Of a stretch of DNA of 64,000 bases, positions 1-8,263 are shown piece after piece. How positions within the stretch are numbered: the first letter of the stretch is position 1; the number at the start of each line of letters is the position of its first letter. The stretch is from Pseudomonas ceruminis (GTDB taxonomy: Bacteria; Pseudomonadota; Gammaproteobacteria; Pseudomonadales; Pseudomonadaceae): assembly GCF_021602025.1 (NCBI RefSeq), contig NZ_BQHW01000005.1, positions 248,001 to 312,000 of the forward strand, written 5' to 3'. The position numbers and the translations under genes are program-made. The notes under the pieces are model-generated. The model was not told where the DNA came from and searched no databases. It was given only the letters and a program-made list of their open reading frames with translations.

Positions 1-1556
1 TACAGCGGTTCACCCATGCCGTGCAGGCACTGGAATTCGTATTGACCCGGGTAGTAGTTCTGGCCAGCGATGTGGTAGATGGCCGACAGGGTATGGGCGT
101 TGTGGGTGGCAAACTGTGGATAGATGGCTTCTGGCACGGCCAGCAGCTTGCGTGCACAGGCGACGTAGGACACGTCGGTGTACACCTTGCGGGTGTAGAC
201 CGGGTAGCCTTCCAGGCCTTCGACTTGGGCACGCTTGATTTCGCTGTCCCAGTAGGCGCCTTTCACCAGGCGGATCATCAGGCGGTGGCGGCTGCGCTTG
301 GCCAGGTCGATGACGTAGTCGATCACGTACGGGCAGCGCTTCTGGTAGGCCTGGATGACAAAGCCGATACCGTTCCAGCCGGCCAGCGACGGCTCGAAGC
401 ACAGGCGCTCGAGCAGATCGAGCGACAGCTCCAGGCGGTCCGCCTCTTCGGCGTCGATGTTCAGGCCGATGTCGTACTGTTTGGCCAGCAGGGTTAGCGA
501 CAGCAGGCGCGGGTACAGCTCTTCCATCACGCGCTCGTACTGGGCGCGGCTGTAACGCGGGTGCAGTGCCGACAGCTTGATCGAGATACCTGGGCCTTCA
601 TAGATGCCCCGGCCATGGGACGCCTTGCCGATCGAGTGGATGGCCTGCTCGTAGGAGGCGAGGTACTTCTGCGCATCGTGCTCGGTCAGTGCGGCCTCGC
701 CGAGCATGTCGTAGGAGTAGCGGAAGCCCTTGGATTCGAAGCGGCTGGCGTTGGCCAGGGCTTCGGCGATGGTCTCGCCGGTGACGAACTGCTCGCCCAT
801 AAGGCGCATGGCCATGTCGACACCCTTGCGGATCATCGGCTCGCCGCTCTTGCCGATGATGCGAGTGAGCGAGGAGGTAAGGCCGGATTCGTTATGGGTG
901 GAAACCAGCTTGCCGGTCAGCAGCAGGCCCCAGGTGGCGGCGTTGACGAACAGCGACGGGCTGTTGCCCAGGTGCGGCTGCCAGTTGCCGTTGCTGATCT
1001 TGTCGCGGATCAGGGCATCACGGGTGCCTTTGTCGGGGATGCGCAGCAGGGCTTCGGCCAGGCACATCAGCGCCACACCTTCCTGCGACGACAGCGAGAA
1101 CTCCTGCAGCAGGCCCTGAACGATGCCTGCGCGTCCGCCTGCGCTCTTTTGGTTGCGCAGCTTTTCGGCGATGCCGGCGGCCATCTTGTTGGTCGCCTCG
1201 GCCAATGGTGCGCTCAGGCGCGCCTGCTCCAGCAGCATCGGCACCACTTCCTGCTCTGGGCGGCGATAGGCGGCAGTGATGGCCGAGCGCAGTACCGACT
1301 GCGGCAGAATGCTTTCGGCAAACTCCAGGAAGCACTGATGCACCTGCTCTGGTTGTACATCGCCGGCGTCATCGGCAAGGCTGCTGGCGTGACCGTTGAG
1401 TTCGGTCAGGGTGGCACCACCCTCGAGCTTCTCCAGGTAATTGAAGATCGCTTGCTTGATCAACCAGTGCGGCGTGCGGTCAATGGACTGCGCAGCTGCT
1501 TTGAGTCGCTCACGGGTCGGGTCATCGAGTTTGACCCCAAGGGTGGTCGTCGCCAT
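1..1556 (-). CDS. putA: Bifunctional proline dehydrogenase / P5C dehydrogenase PutA, N-terminal 518 residues (cut by window edge)
   Basis: PutA oxidises proline to glutamate in two steps (FAD-dependent PRODH, then NAD-dependent P5C dehydrogenase) at the inner membrane, and in some bacteria also represses the put genes. Translating the minus strand from ATG at 1556-1554 gives an open frame to the window edge. Residues 1-47 (MATTTLGVKLDDPTRERLKA...) form a ribbon-helix-helix DNA-binding domain. The PRODH barrel follows, with GIYEGPGISIKLSAL near residue 320 and LMIRLVKGAYWDSEIKRAQ near residue 430. The P5CDH half lies outside the window. An AGGAT Shine-Dalgarno precedes the start. The RHH domain means this is the trifunctional type, so it can bind the GTTGCA elements in the divergent putA-putP region. 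The start and identity are secure; the C-terminus is unseen. Confidence 0.95.
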   Translation of the reverse strand, partial: MATTTLGVKLDDPTRERLKAAAQSIDRTPHWLIKQAIFNYLEKLEGGATLTELNGHASSLADDAGDVQPEQVHQCFLEFAESILPQSVLRSAITAAYRRPEQEVVPMLLEQARLSAPLAEATNKMAAGIAEKLRNQKSAGGRAGIVQGLLQEFSLSSQEGVALMCLAEALLRIPDKGTRDALIRDKISNGNWQPHLGNSPSLFVNAATWGLLLTGKLVSTHNESGLTSSLTRIIGKSGEPMIRKGVDMAMRLMGEQFVTGETIAEALANASRFESKGFRYSYDMLGEAALTEHDAQKYLASYEQAIHSIGKASHGRGIYEGPGISIKLSALHPRYSRAQYERVMEELYPRLLSLTLLAKQYDIGLNIDAEEADRLELSLDLLERLCFEPSLAGWNGIGFVIQAYQKRCPYVIDYVIDLAKRSRHRLMIRLVKGAYWDSEIKRAQVEGLEGYPVYTRKVYTDVSYVACARKLLAVPEAIYPQFATHNAHTLSAIYHIAGQNYYPGQYEFQCLHGMGEPL

Positions 1557-1737
1557 TTCTTATCCTCGTTATTGGCCACGGCTGTGGCCTAAGCTGGCGC
1601 CAAGAGTAGCTGTAGGACAATTCGGGTGCAACCAGGTGCAACCCGATTTTATCGAGGAAAAGGTGCAACTCATCGGGCGCCCAGGGTCGCGCCCCGAAAT
1701 GCGTCGTTTTCGGTGAGTTTTATTCTGAAAAATCCGG

Positions 1738-1762
1738 TTTTTGCTCCAAATGGGAGCAAAAA
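1738..1762. repeat. Perfect 10-bp inverted repeat between the two put operator clusters
   Basis: TTTTTGCTCC at 1738-1747 pairs with GGAGCAAAAA at 1753-1762 across a 5-nt spacer. Its central position between the operator clusters suggests a binding site for a second regulator, for example an AraC-type proline activator such as PruR of P. aeruginosa. The regulator is inference. A terminator is less likely because both flanking genes read away from it. Confidence 0.5.
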
Positions 1763-1889
1763 AGCGGCATTAACTGAAAATGCACGAGCGGGTGCAACTT
1801 GCAAATGAAAAATGGTTGCACCCGCTTTACGTTGTTGCATAGGATGCGCCGCCTGGGTGCAACCGTCTCGCTGCGGTTGTGCATGAGAT

Positions 1890-1897
1890 AAAAACAA
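1890..1897 (+). promoter_or_regulatory. Possible Crc/Hfq catabolite-activity (CA) motif in the putP leader
   Basis: AAAAACAA fits the AANAANAA consensus bound by Hfq with Crc in Pseudomonas and ends 16 nt before the putP ATG, where bound Hfq would block ribosome access. Only the motif is seen; repression is inferred. Confidence 0.4.
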
Positions 1898-1913
1898 ACG
1901 CCAGGGCACACGC

Positions 1914-3392
1914 ATGGGCAATCCAATCACGATCACCTTTGTGATCTACATCGCGGCAATGGTGCTGATCGGCTTCGCGGCTTATCGCTCCACCAAGAAC
2001 CTTTCCGACTACATCCTCGGCGGCCGTAGCCTGGGCAGCGTGGTTACCGCGCTTTCCGCCGGCGCTTCCGACATGAGTGGCTGGCTGCTGATGGGCCTGC
2101 CGGGCGCCATCTACTTCTCCGGCCTGTCCGAAGCCTGGATCGCCATTGGCCTGACCGTCGGCGCCTACCTGAACTGGCTGTTCGTCGCTGGCCGCCTGCG
2201 CGTGCAGACCGAGCATAACGGCGATGCGCTGACCCTGCCGGACTACTTCGCTAGCCGCTTCGAAGACAAGAGTGGCCTGCTGCGGATCATCTCGGCGATC
2301 GTCATCCTGGTGTTCTTCACCATCTATTGCGCTTCCGGCATCGTCGCCGGTGCCCGCCTGTTCGAAAGCACCTTCGGCATGTCTTACGAGACCGCCCTTT
2401 GGGCCGGTGCCGCCGCGACCATCGCCTACACCTTCGTCGGTGGTTTCCTGGCCGTGAGCTGGACCGATACCGTGCAGGCCACGCTGATGATCTTCGCGCT
2501 GATTCTCACTCCGGTCATCGTGCTGATCTCCACGGGCGGCTTCGACACCACCCTGCTGGCCATTGAGGCGCAAAACCCGGCCAACTTCGACATGCTCAAG
2601 GGCGCTACCTTCATCGGCATCATTTCGTTGATGGGCTGGGGCCTGGGCTACTTCGGCCAGCCGCACATCCTGGCGCGCTTCATGGCTGCCGATTCGGTCA
2701 AGTCGATCGCCAATGCCCGCCGTATCTCCATGACCTGGATGATCCTGTGCCTGGCCGGTACCTGCGCCGTGGGCTTCTTCGGCATCGCCTACTTCTCCGC
2801 GAACCCTGAACTGGCGGGGCCGGTTACCGAGAACCACGAGCGTGTGTTCATCGAGCTGGCCAAGATCCTGTTCAACCCTTGGATTGCCGGTGTGTTGCTG
2901 TCGGCCATCCTGGCGGCGGTCATGAGTACCCTCAGCTGTCAGCTGCTGGTGTGCTCCAGTGCCCTGACCGAAGACTTCTACAAAGCCTTCCTGCGCAAGA
3001 ACGCCTCCCAGGTCGAACTGGTGTGGGTGGGTCGCCTGATGGTGCTGGCCGTGGCCCTGATCGCCATCGCCATGGCCGCCAACCCGGAAAACCGCGTGCT
3101 GGGCCTGGTGGCCTATGCCTGGGCCGGCTTCGGTGCTGCCTTTGGTCCGGTGGTACTGATTTCGGTGCTGTGGAAAGGCATGACCCGTAACGGCGCGCTG
3201 GCCGGTATCGTGGTGGGTGCGGTGACCGTGATTCTGTGGAAGCAGATCGACACCTGGGGCCTGTACGAAATCATCCCGGGCTTCTTGCTTGCCAGCATCG
3301 CCATTGTGCTGGTGAGCAAGCTGGGCAGCCCGACGCAGGCGATGGTGCAACGTTTCGAGGCCGCAGACGCGGCGTATCACGCTGACAAGTAA
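1914..3392 (+). CDS. putP: Sodium/proline symporter PutP
   Basis: PutP is an inner-membrane Na+/L-proline symporter of the solute:sodium symporter (SSS) family that feeds proline to PutA. The 492-residue product has the usual family length and about 13 hydrophobic segments. The SSS signature region ALSAGASDMSGWLLMGLPGA lies near residues 43-62, and SCQLLVCSSALTEDFYK near residue 345. It is transcribed divergently from putA across the operator array. ATG 1914 is followed directly by the first membrane segment (ITITFVIYIAAMVLIGFAAY), which supports the start. No truncation or odd residue was noticed. Confidence 0.95.
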   Translation: MGNPITITFVIYIAAMVLIGFAAYRSTKNLSDYILGGRSLGSVVTALSAGASDMSGWLLMGLPGAIYFSGLSEAWIAIGLTVGAYLNWLFVAGRLRVQTEHNGDALTLPDYFASRFEDKSGLLRIISAIVILVFFTIYCASGIVAGARLFESTFGMSYETALWAGAAATIAYTFVGGFLAVSWTDTVQATLMIFALILTPVIVLISTGGFDTTLLAIEAQNPANFDMLKGATFIGIISLMGWGLGYFGQPHILARFMAADSVKSIANARRISMTWMILCLAGTCAVGFFGIAYFSANPELAGPVTENHERVFIELAKILFNPWIAGVLLSAILAAVMSTLSCQLLVCSSALTEDFYKAFLRKNASQVELVWVGRLMVLAVALIAIAMAANPENRVLGLVAYAWAGFGAAFGPVVLISVLWKGMTRNGALAGIVVGAVTVILWKQIDTWGLYEIIPGFLLASIAIVLVSKLGSPTQAMVQRFEAADAAYHADK

Positions 3393-3408
3393 TAACGGTT
3401 GAAGGGGT

Positions 3409-3434
3409 GCCATCGCCGGCTTGTCGGCGATGGC
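3409..3434 (+). terminator. Hairpin after putP
   Basis: GCCATCGCCG (3409-3418) and CGGCGATGGC (3425-3434) form a perfect 10-bp stem with a 6-nt loop, 17 bp after the putP stop. There is no T-run, so it may be a REP-like palindrome used as a transcript end. Confidence 0.5.
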
Positions 3435-3496
3435 GACAGCCAGGCCTGACTCCGCCTGCAAGGCAAGGTAAACTTGCCACCCCCGCAGGAGTTGCC

Positions 3497-4333
3497 ATGA
3501 ATTATCGTCACGCCTTCCACGCCGGCAACCACGCCGACGTTCTCAAGCACATCGTGCTGACCCGCCTCATCGCCCTGATGTCGCGCAAGGAACAGCCGTT
3601 CGCCTATATCGATACCCATGCCGGCCTCGGTCTTTATGACCTGCAAGGCGACCAGGCGACCCGTACCGGTGAATACCTCGAAGGTGTCGCGCGCCTGTGG
3701 AACCGTGATGACCTGCCGGCCGTGGCTGCCGACTACCTGCGCATCATCAAGCGCCTCAATGCCGATGGCGAGCTGCGCTACTACCCTGGGTCACCGGAGC
3801 TGGCTCGTCGCTTGATGCGGCAGCAAGACCGGGCACTGCTCAATGAGAAGCACCCCGAAGACGGGCCGCTGCTCAAGGAGAACATGAAGAAGGACCCGCG
3901 CGTAGTGGTCCACCTGGGCGAGGGTTGGCACGTGCCGCGTGCGCTGCTGCCGGTGCAGGAAAAACGCGCCATCATGCTGATCGATCCGCCCTTCGAGCAG
4001 GCCGATGAACTCAAGCGTTGCACCAGCTCGATGAAAGAGGCGATCGGTCGCATGCGCCAGACCGTCGCGGCCATCTGGTACCCGATCAAGGACCAGCGGT
4101 CACTGACCCGCTTCTACCAGGACCTGACCAGCACCGGTGCGCCGAAGCTGCTGCGGGTCGAGCTGTATGTGCACCATCAGGACAGTCCGCAGGGGCTCAA
4201 CGGTTCGGGCCTTGCCATCGCCAACCCGCCGTGGGGGCTGGAAGAAGAGCTCAAGGAGTTGCTGCCCTGGCTGGCCAAGGAGCTGGCACAGACTGCGGGC
4301 AGCTACCGGATGGATTGGCTGATCGCCGAGTGA
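3497..4333 (+). CDS. rlmJ: 23S rRNA (adenine(2030)-N6)-methyltransferase RlmJ
   Basis: RlmJ (formerly YhiR) methylates A2030 of 23S rRNA using S-adenosylmethionine, in the cytoplasm. The N-terminus MNYRHAFHAGNHADVLKHIV is diagnostic of the family. The catalytic N6-adenine methyltransferase motif DPPF (IDPPFEQADELKR) is near residue 163. The 278-residue length matches the family. The frame is open upstream to 3407, but ATG 3497 has an AGGAG Shine-Dalgarno (3488-3492) and restores the conserved N-terminus. It appears monocistronic, between putP and the LPS cluster. Confidence 0.93.
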   Translation: MNYRHAFHAGNHADVLKHIVLTRLIALMSRKEQPFAYIDTHAGLGLYDLQGDQATRTGEYLEGVARLWNRDDLPAVAADYLRIIKRLNADGELRYYPGSPELARRLMRQQDRALLNEKHPEDGPLLKENMKKDPRVVVHLGEGWHVPRALLPVQEKRAIMLIDPPFEQADELKRCTSSMKEAIGRMRQTVAAIWYPIKDQRSLTRFYQDLTSTGAPKLLRVELYVHHQDSPQGLNGSGLAIANPPWGLEEELKELLPWLAKELAQTAGSYRMDWLIAE

Positions 4334-4341
4334 TTCCCCAC

Positions 4342-4400
4342 TGCAGGCCCCTGTAGGCGCGCGCCTTTTGCGATGCACGGCCGCGCCTAGAAGGGGGCGG
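4342..4400. repeat. Degenerate REP-like palindrome
   Basis: The stretch beginning CCCCTGTAGGCGCGCGCC resembles one arm of the P. putida REP (CCCTGTAGGAGCGGGC...) and is followed by an imperfect GCGCCTAGAAGG return arm. It lies between rlmJ and the LPS cluster and is weaker than the pair downstream of thiC. Confidence 0.35.
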
Positions 4401-4420
4401 TGTGTCTTTCGTGTTTGCGT

Positions 4421-4426
4421 TATAAT
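4421..4426 (+). promoter_or_regulatory. Candidate -10 element of the LPS carbamoyltransferase operon
   Basis: A consensus TATAAT lies 69 bp before the TTG start at 4496, in the only sizeable gap before the LPS run. No convincing -35 is seen at 16-18 bp, so the promoter call is tentative. Confidence 0.4.
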
Positions 4427-4495
4427 CTCGCCCTTTAGCCGCCACCCGCCCACGAGGCCGCTGGCGCATCTCTACCGAATGAAGAGGCTAATCCC

Positions 4496-6253
4496 TTGGC
4501 ATTGACGATTCTTGGCCTGTCCGGCGCCCTTAGCCATGACCCTTCCGCGGCCCTGTACATTGACGGCAAACTGATTGCCGCCGCCGAAGAAGAGCGCTTC
4601 GTGCGTGACAAGCATGCGAAGAACCGCATGCCTTACGAATCGGCGAAGTTCTGCCTGGAGCAGGCGGGTATCAAACCGTCCGACGTCGACGTGGTGGCCA
4701 TCCCGTTCGCCCCGATCAGCCTGTTTGGCAAAGCCCGCTGGCACTATGCCAAGCGTTACTGGTACGCCCCGGACCGCGCCCTTGACGCCATCCTGATGGG
4801 CAACCGCCGCTACAAGCGCTACCGCAAGAAGATCGTCTGGTGCCTGGAGCAACTGGGCTTCGACCCGAAAAAGGTCAAGATCGAGCCGGTCGAGCACCAC
4901 CTGGCCCACGCCTCCAGCGCCTACCACTGCTCGGGCTTCAAGGAAAAAACCGCGATCCTCGGCATCGACGGCAAGGGCGAGTACGCCACGACTTTCTTCG
5001 GCTATGGCGAAAACGGCAAGATCCACAAGATCAAGGAATTCTTCGACCCGGACTCGCTCGGCGGGCTTTATGGTGCGATCACCGAGTTCCTCGGTTTCGA
5101 GATGCTCGACGGCGAGTTCAAGGTCATGGGCATGGCGCCGTATGGCGATGCCAGCAAATACGACTTCTCGCGCCTGGCCAGTTTCGAGAACGGCGAGCTG
5201 GTGATCAACACCGAATACGCTAACGTCATTGGCCTGCGCCGCTATAAAGAGAAGGGCAAAGGCTTCTACTTCTCGCCGAAGCTGATCGAATGGCTGGGCC
5301 CCAAGCGTGAAGGCGACATCGCCGACGAGCCGTACATCCACTATGCGGCCAGCATGCAGGCGCTGTTCGAGAAGCTGGCCCTGCAGATGATCGACCACTA
5401 CCTGGGCGACACCCTGCGAGAAACCGGCAAGCTGGCCTTCGCTGGCGGCTGCGCGTTGAACGTCAAGCTCAACCAGAAGATCATCGCCCGTTCCGACGTG
5501 AAGGAGCTGTTCGTCCAGCCGGCCTCCGGCGACGCCGGCACCGCAGTGGGTGCTGCCGCTTACGTTTCCCACGCCCGTGGTGTGCCGGTCGAGAAGATGG
5601 AGCACGTCTACCTCGGCCCGTCGTACTCCAACGAAGATGTGATCGCCGCCTGCGCCCGCCACCCGAACCAGCCAAAATGGCGCAAGCTGGAGAACATGCC
5701 CCAGCAGATCGCCAAGATCATGGTCGATGGCAACCCGGTCGCCTGGTTCCAGGGCCGCATGGAGTTCGGCCCGCGCGCCCTGGGTGGCCGTTCCATCATC
5801 GGCTGCCCGAGCGTTGAAGGCGTGGCCGACCGCATCAACCACCAGATCAAGTTCCGTGAGCGCTGGAGACCCTTCTGCCCGTCGATGCTCGACACCGTTG
5901 CACCGCAGATGATCAAGGTCGACCATCCGGCGCCATTCATGACCTTCACCTTCGAAGTGGCAGAAGAGTGGAAAACCCGCGTGCCGGAAGTGGTCCACGA
6001 AGACGGTACGTCGCGTGCCCAGGTGCTCAAGCGCGAGTACAACCCCCGTTACTACGACATGATGAAGGCGCTGGAAGACCTGACGGGCAACGGTGTGTCG
6101 CTGAACACCTCGCTGAACCGCCGTGGTGAACCGATGATCTGCTCGCCGACCGATGCCCTGAACATGTTCTTCGGCTCGGACCTGCAGTACCTGATCATGG
6201 AAGACATCCTGGTCGTCAAGGACGGCGCAGCCGCGTATGACCAGCCGCTCTGA
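4496..6253 (+). CDS. wapO: LPS-core carbamoyltransferase (NodU/CmcH family), WapO-like
   Basis: This is a 585-residue O-carbamoyltransferase that uses carbamoyl phosphate and ATP. In Pseudomonas LPS the family member carbamoylates a heptose of the inner core. The N-terminal half is the Kae1/TsaD-like ATP-binding fold, with the metal-binding histidines in EHHLAHASSAYH near residue 133 and GIDGKGEYATTFFG near residue 160. The C-terminal domain has the hallmark MEFGPRALGGRSIIGCP near residue 421. The start is TTG 4496 with AAGAGG at 4482-4487, giving MALTILGLSG; no ATG start fits. It overlaps the next glycosyltransferase by 17 bp, which ties it to core assembly. The family is certain; the wapO assignment rests on position. 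Confidence 0.87.
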   Translation: MALTILGLSGALSHDPSAALYIDGKLIAAAEEERFVRDKHAKNRMPYESAKFCLEQAGIKPSDVDVVAIPFAPISLFGKARWHYAKRYWYAPDRALDAILMGNRRYKRYRKKIVWCLEQLGFDPKKVKIEPVEHHLAHASSAYHCSGFKEKTAILGIDGKGEYATTFFGYGENGKIHKIKEFFDPDSLGGLYGAITEFLGFEMLDGEFKVMGMAPYGDASKYDFSRLASFENGELVINTEYANVIGLRRYKEKGKGFYFSPKLIEWLGPKREGDIADEPYIHYAASMQALFEKLALQMIDHYLGDTLRETGKLAFAGGCALNVKLNQKIIARSDVKELFVQPASGDAGTAVGAAAYVSHARGVPVEKMEHVYLGPSYSNEDVIAACARHPNQPKWRKLENMPQQIAKIMVDGNPVAWFQGRMEFGPRALGGRSIIGCPSVEGVADRINHQIKFRERWRPFCPSMLDTVAPQMIKVDHPAPFMTFTFEVAEEWKTRVPEVVHEDGTSRAQVLKREYNPRYYDMMKALEDLTGNGVSLNTSLNRRGEPMICSPTDALNMFFGSDLQYLIMEDILVVKDGAAAYDQPL

Positions 6254-7367
6254 ACCGCGCATCCTGCAGTTCTGCCACGGCTATGACGGGCCGTTCCTCG
6301 ACTGCGCCCGTCAGTATGCCAGCCTGTTCCAGGGCAGCGGCTACAAGGTCACTACGGTGTTCCTGACCGGCGCTGCCGACCCGCAGGTTGCGGCGGGCTG
6401 TGCGTCGGATGAGGTGCTGTTTCTCGAGTTCAGTTCCAAGGCGGTGCGCGGCCTGAAGTTGGGCGCCATTCGTGCCCTGCGAAGGATTGCCGGCGAACGT
6501 GATTTCAGCTTCTGCATCGCGCACCGTTTCAAGCCGATCTATGTGACCCTGCTGGCCACCGGCCTGCCGGTGATCGGCGTGCACCATGCGTTTGGTGATT
6601 ACCAGCGCAAGGGGCGGCGGCTGTTCGCCAACCTGTTCAGCAAACGTTTGAGTTTGCTCGGCGTGTCGGATGCAGTGCGTGACGACATGCGCCGTTGCCT
6701 GGCCCAATGGCCGGCTGAACGTATCCAGACCCTGTACAACCGTATCGACATCCCGGCGCTGCAAGCCGCGCTGGTGCCCCGCGCTGAGGCGCGCCAGGCC
6801 CTGGGTCTGGATGCCCAGGCATGGGTTGTCGGTAATGTCGGCCGCCTCCACCCGGACAAGGACCAGGCAACACTGCTGCGTGGCTTTGCCGAGGCGCTGC
6901 CCGCACTGCCTGCCGGCGCCCGCCTGGCGATCCTGGGCAAAGGGCGCCTAGAAGGCACGCTCAAGGCGCTGGCTGCAGAACTGGGCATCGCCGGACAGGT
7001 CGACTTCCTTGGCCAGGTGCCGGATGCCCGCCGCTATTTCCAGGCATTCGATGTGTTTGCCTTGAGCTCCGACCATGAGCCGTTCGGCATGGTCCTGCTT
7101 GAAGCCATGGTCGCGGGCGTGCCCGTGCTGGCCACCGCCTGTGGCGGCGCTCGCGAGGTGGTCGAGGGGGTGGGCGTGCTGTTCCCGCTCGGTGATGCCG
7201 CGCAACTGGCGCAAGGGTTGAAGCATATGTCTTTGCTGGGCGAGCAGCAGCGTGAGGCCTGTGCCACGCACATGCTGCAGCGGTTGCATGAACGCTTTTC
7301 CGACCAAGCGGTGCGTGAGGCCTTCTGGCAGTTGCCGCAGGTGCGCGCGCTGGTGACGCAGGCATGA
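6237..7367 (+). CDS. wapH: LPS core glycosyltransferase, GT4 family (WapH-like)
   Basis: This 376-residue retaining GT-B glycosyltransferase probably adds an outer-core sugar on the cytoplasmic face of the inner membrane. The N-terminal Rossmann domain starts ILQFCHGYDGPFLDCARQYA. The donor-binding domain has VGNVGRLHPDKDQATLLRGF near residue 197 and the GT4 E-x7-E element EPFGMVLLEAMVAGVPVLAT near residue 280. It overlaps the carbamoyltransferase by 17 bp, and its TGA shares bases with the next ATG (7364), so translation is coupled. The wapH name comes from order relative to the P. aeruginosa core locus; the sugar added cannot be read from sequence. Confidence 0.82.
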   Translation: MTSRSEPRILQFCHGYDGPFLDCARQYASLFQGSGYKVTTVFLTGAADPQVAAGCASDEVLFLEFSSKAVRGLKLGAIRALRRIAGERDFSFCIAHRFKPIYVTLLATGLPVIGVHHAFGDYQRKGRRLFANLFSKRLSLLGVSDAVRDDMRRCLAQWPAERIQTLYNRIDIPALQAALVPRAEARQALGLDAQAWVVGNVGRLHPDKDQATLLRGFAEALPALPAGARLAILGKGRLEGTLKALAAELGIAGQVDFLGQVPDARRYFQAFDVFALSSDHEPFGMVLLEAMVAGVPVLATACGGAREVVEGVGVLFPLGDAAQLAQGLKHMSLLGEQQREACATHMLQRLHERFSDQAVREAFWQLPQVRALVTQA

Positions 7368-8263
7368 TGCTCAACCCTATCCAGGCATTCCGTGAGCGCG
7401 GCTGGCAAGTGATCGATGCAGCGGTCTACGCCGAGGCGTGGGCACGATTCGGTGGTAGCGTGGCCACACATCCGCTGGTTATCGAGCAACTGGCCGACCT
7501 GGCGCAGATTCCCGTCCGGTACCTGGGCTGGCATCAGGCCGGCGAGCTGAAGGCTGCCATCCCGACCTGGGGGCGCCACCTGGCGCTGTCCAAGGACGTG
7601 CTCAAACGGGCCGGCAAAAAAGGCCTGTTCGATCTGGGCAATGCCGAAATCATCCTACCGGCCGCCGCTGATGCGGCGGCGCCCCTGCGCCATGCTGGGC
7701 GCTACCTGTCCGAATTCAACCAGGGGCGTTTCACTGGCCTGAAGGCGCAAGCTGAACAACTGGCCATGGCCCGCCCTCACGAAGACCTGTCGAAGAAGTT
7801 CCGCTACAACCAGCGCCGCGAGTTGCGCCTGCTGGAGGAGGCGGGGGGTGTGGTACGCCCGATCAACGACTTCAGCGCCATTGAAGTCGCCACCATGTAC
7901 TGTGACCTGTTCCAGCGCCGCTGGGGGTTCCCGGCCACCGGTGCCGAGCGCATGGTCGACGTGCTGCAGCGCCTGCGTGAACTGCTGATCGGCTCGGTAG
8001 TGTTGCTGGACGACAACCCCATCGCCATCCAGTTGGTCTATCGCGTCGAAGCGCCGCACTGGATCAGCGTCGAATACGTCAACGGTGGCGTCGACCCCGA
8101 AACCAAGGCCTTCAGCCCCGGCAGCGTGCTCAGCTTCCTCAACACCCAGGCTGCCTGGGAAGATGCCCAGGCGCGCAACAAGCCGCTGCGGTTCTCGTTC
8201 GGCCGTGCCGACCGCGAGTACAAAGACCGTTGGTGCAACCCTGTGCCGGTGTTCCAGGCGTGA
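7364..8263 (+). CDS. mig-14: Mig-14 family antimicrobial-peptide tolerance protein
   Basis: This 299-residue protein is of the Mig-14 family, linked in Salmonella and P. aeruginosa to cationic peptide and polymyxin survival; the biochemical activity is unknown. It reads as a GNAT/FemAB-like soluble protein, with SKKFRYNQRRELRLLEEAGG near residue 145 and the family-typical C-terminus RFSFGRADREYKDRWCNPVP. No signal peptide is present. ATG 7364 overlaps the preceding stop by 4 bp, and its TGA (8261-8263) overlaps the next GTG start. Its place between core glycosyltransferases and dnpA suggests a role in surface modification, which is inference. Confidence 0.85.
   Translation: MMLNPIQAFRERGWQVIDAAVYAEAWARFGGSVATHPLVIEQLADLAQIPVRYLGWHQAGELKAAIPTWGRHLALSKDVLKRAGKKGLFDLGNAEIILPAAADAAAPLRHAGRYLSEFNQGRFTGLKAQAEQLAMARPHEDLSKKFRYNQRRELRLLEEAGGVVRPINDFSAIEVATMYCDLFQRRWGFPATGAERMVDVLQRLRELLIGSVVLLDDNPIAIQLVYRVEAPHWISVEYVNGGVDPETKAFSPGSVLSFLNTQAAWEDAQARNKPLRFSFGRADREYKDRWCNPVPVFQA

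Larger units (their letters stand above)
1557..1913. promoter_or_regulatory. putA-putP divergent control region with seven GTTGCA/TGCAAC PutA-type operator elements
   Basis: This 357-bp gap has no credible gene. TGCAAC occurs at 1627-1632, 1637-1642, 1664-1669, 1793-1798 and 1858-1863, and its complement GTTGCA at 1815-1820 and 1834-1839. Most copies sit in a longer GGGTGCAAC context. GTTGCA is the published core operator of the E. coli PutA ribbon-helix-helix domain. The elements form one cluster next to putA (1627-1669) and one next to putP (1793-1863), as expected for PutA repressing both divergent genes. A perfect 10-bp inverted repeat (TTTTTGCTCC, 5-nt spacer) lies at 1738-1762 between the clusters. 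Repression by PutA is inferred from the motif and the RHH domain. Confidence 0.8.

Noticed and set aside
561-1592. 343-residue plus-strand ORF over putA
   Set aside because: PutA motifs (RHH domain and PRODH) read on the minus strand through this interval.
1827-3461. 544-residue minus-strand ORF opposite putP
   Set aside because: The product is His/Gln/Gly-rich with no domain and lies exactly opposite a certain gene. It is a high-GC shadow frame.
4472-6262. 596-residue minus-strand ORF opposite the carbamoyltransferase
   Set aside because: It mirrors the real gene's borders and has no recognisable motif. The hallmark motifs are on the plus strand.
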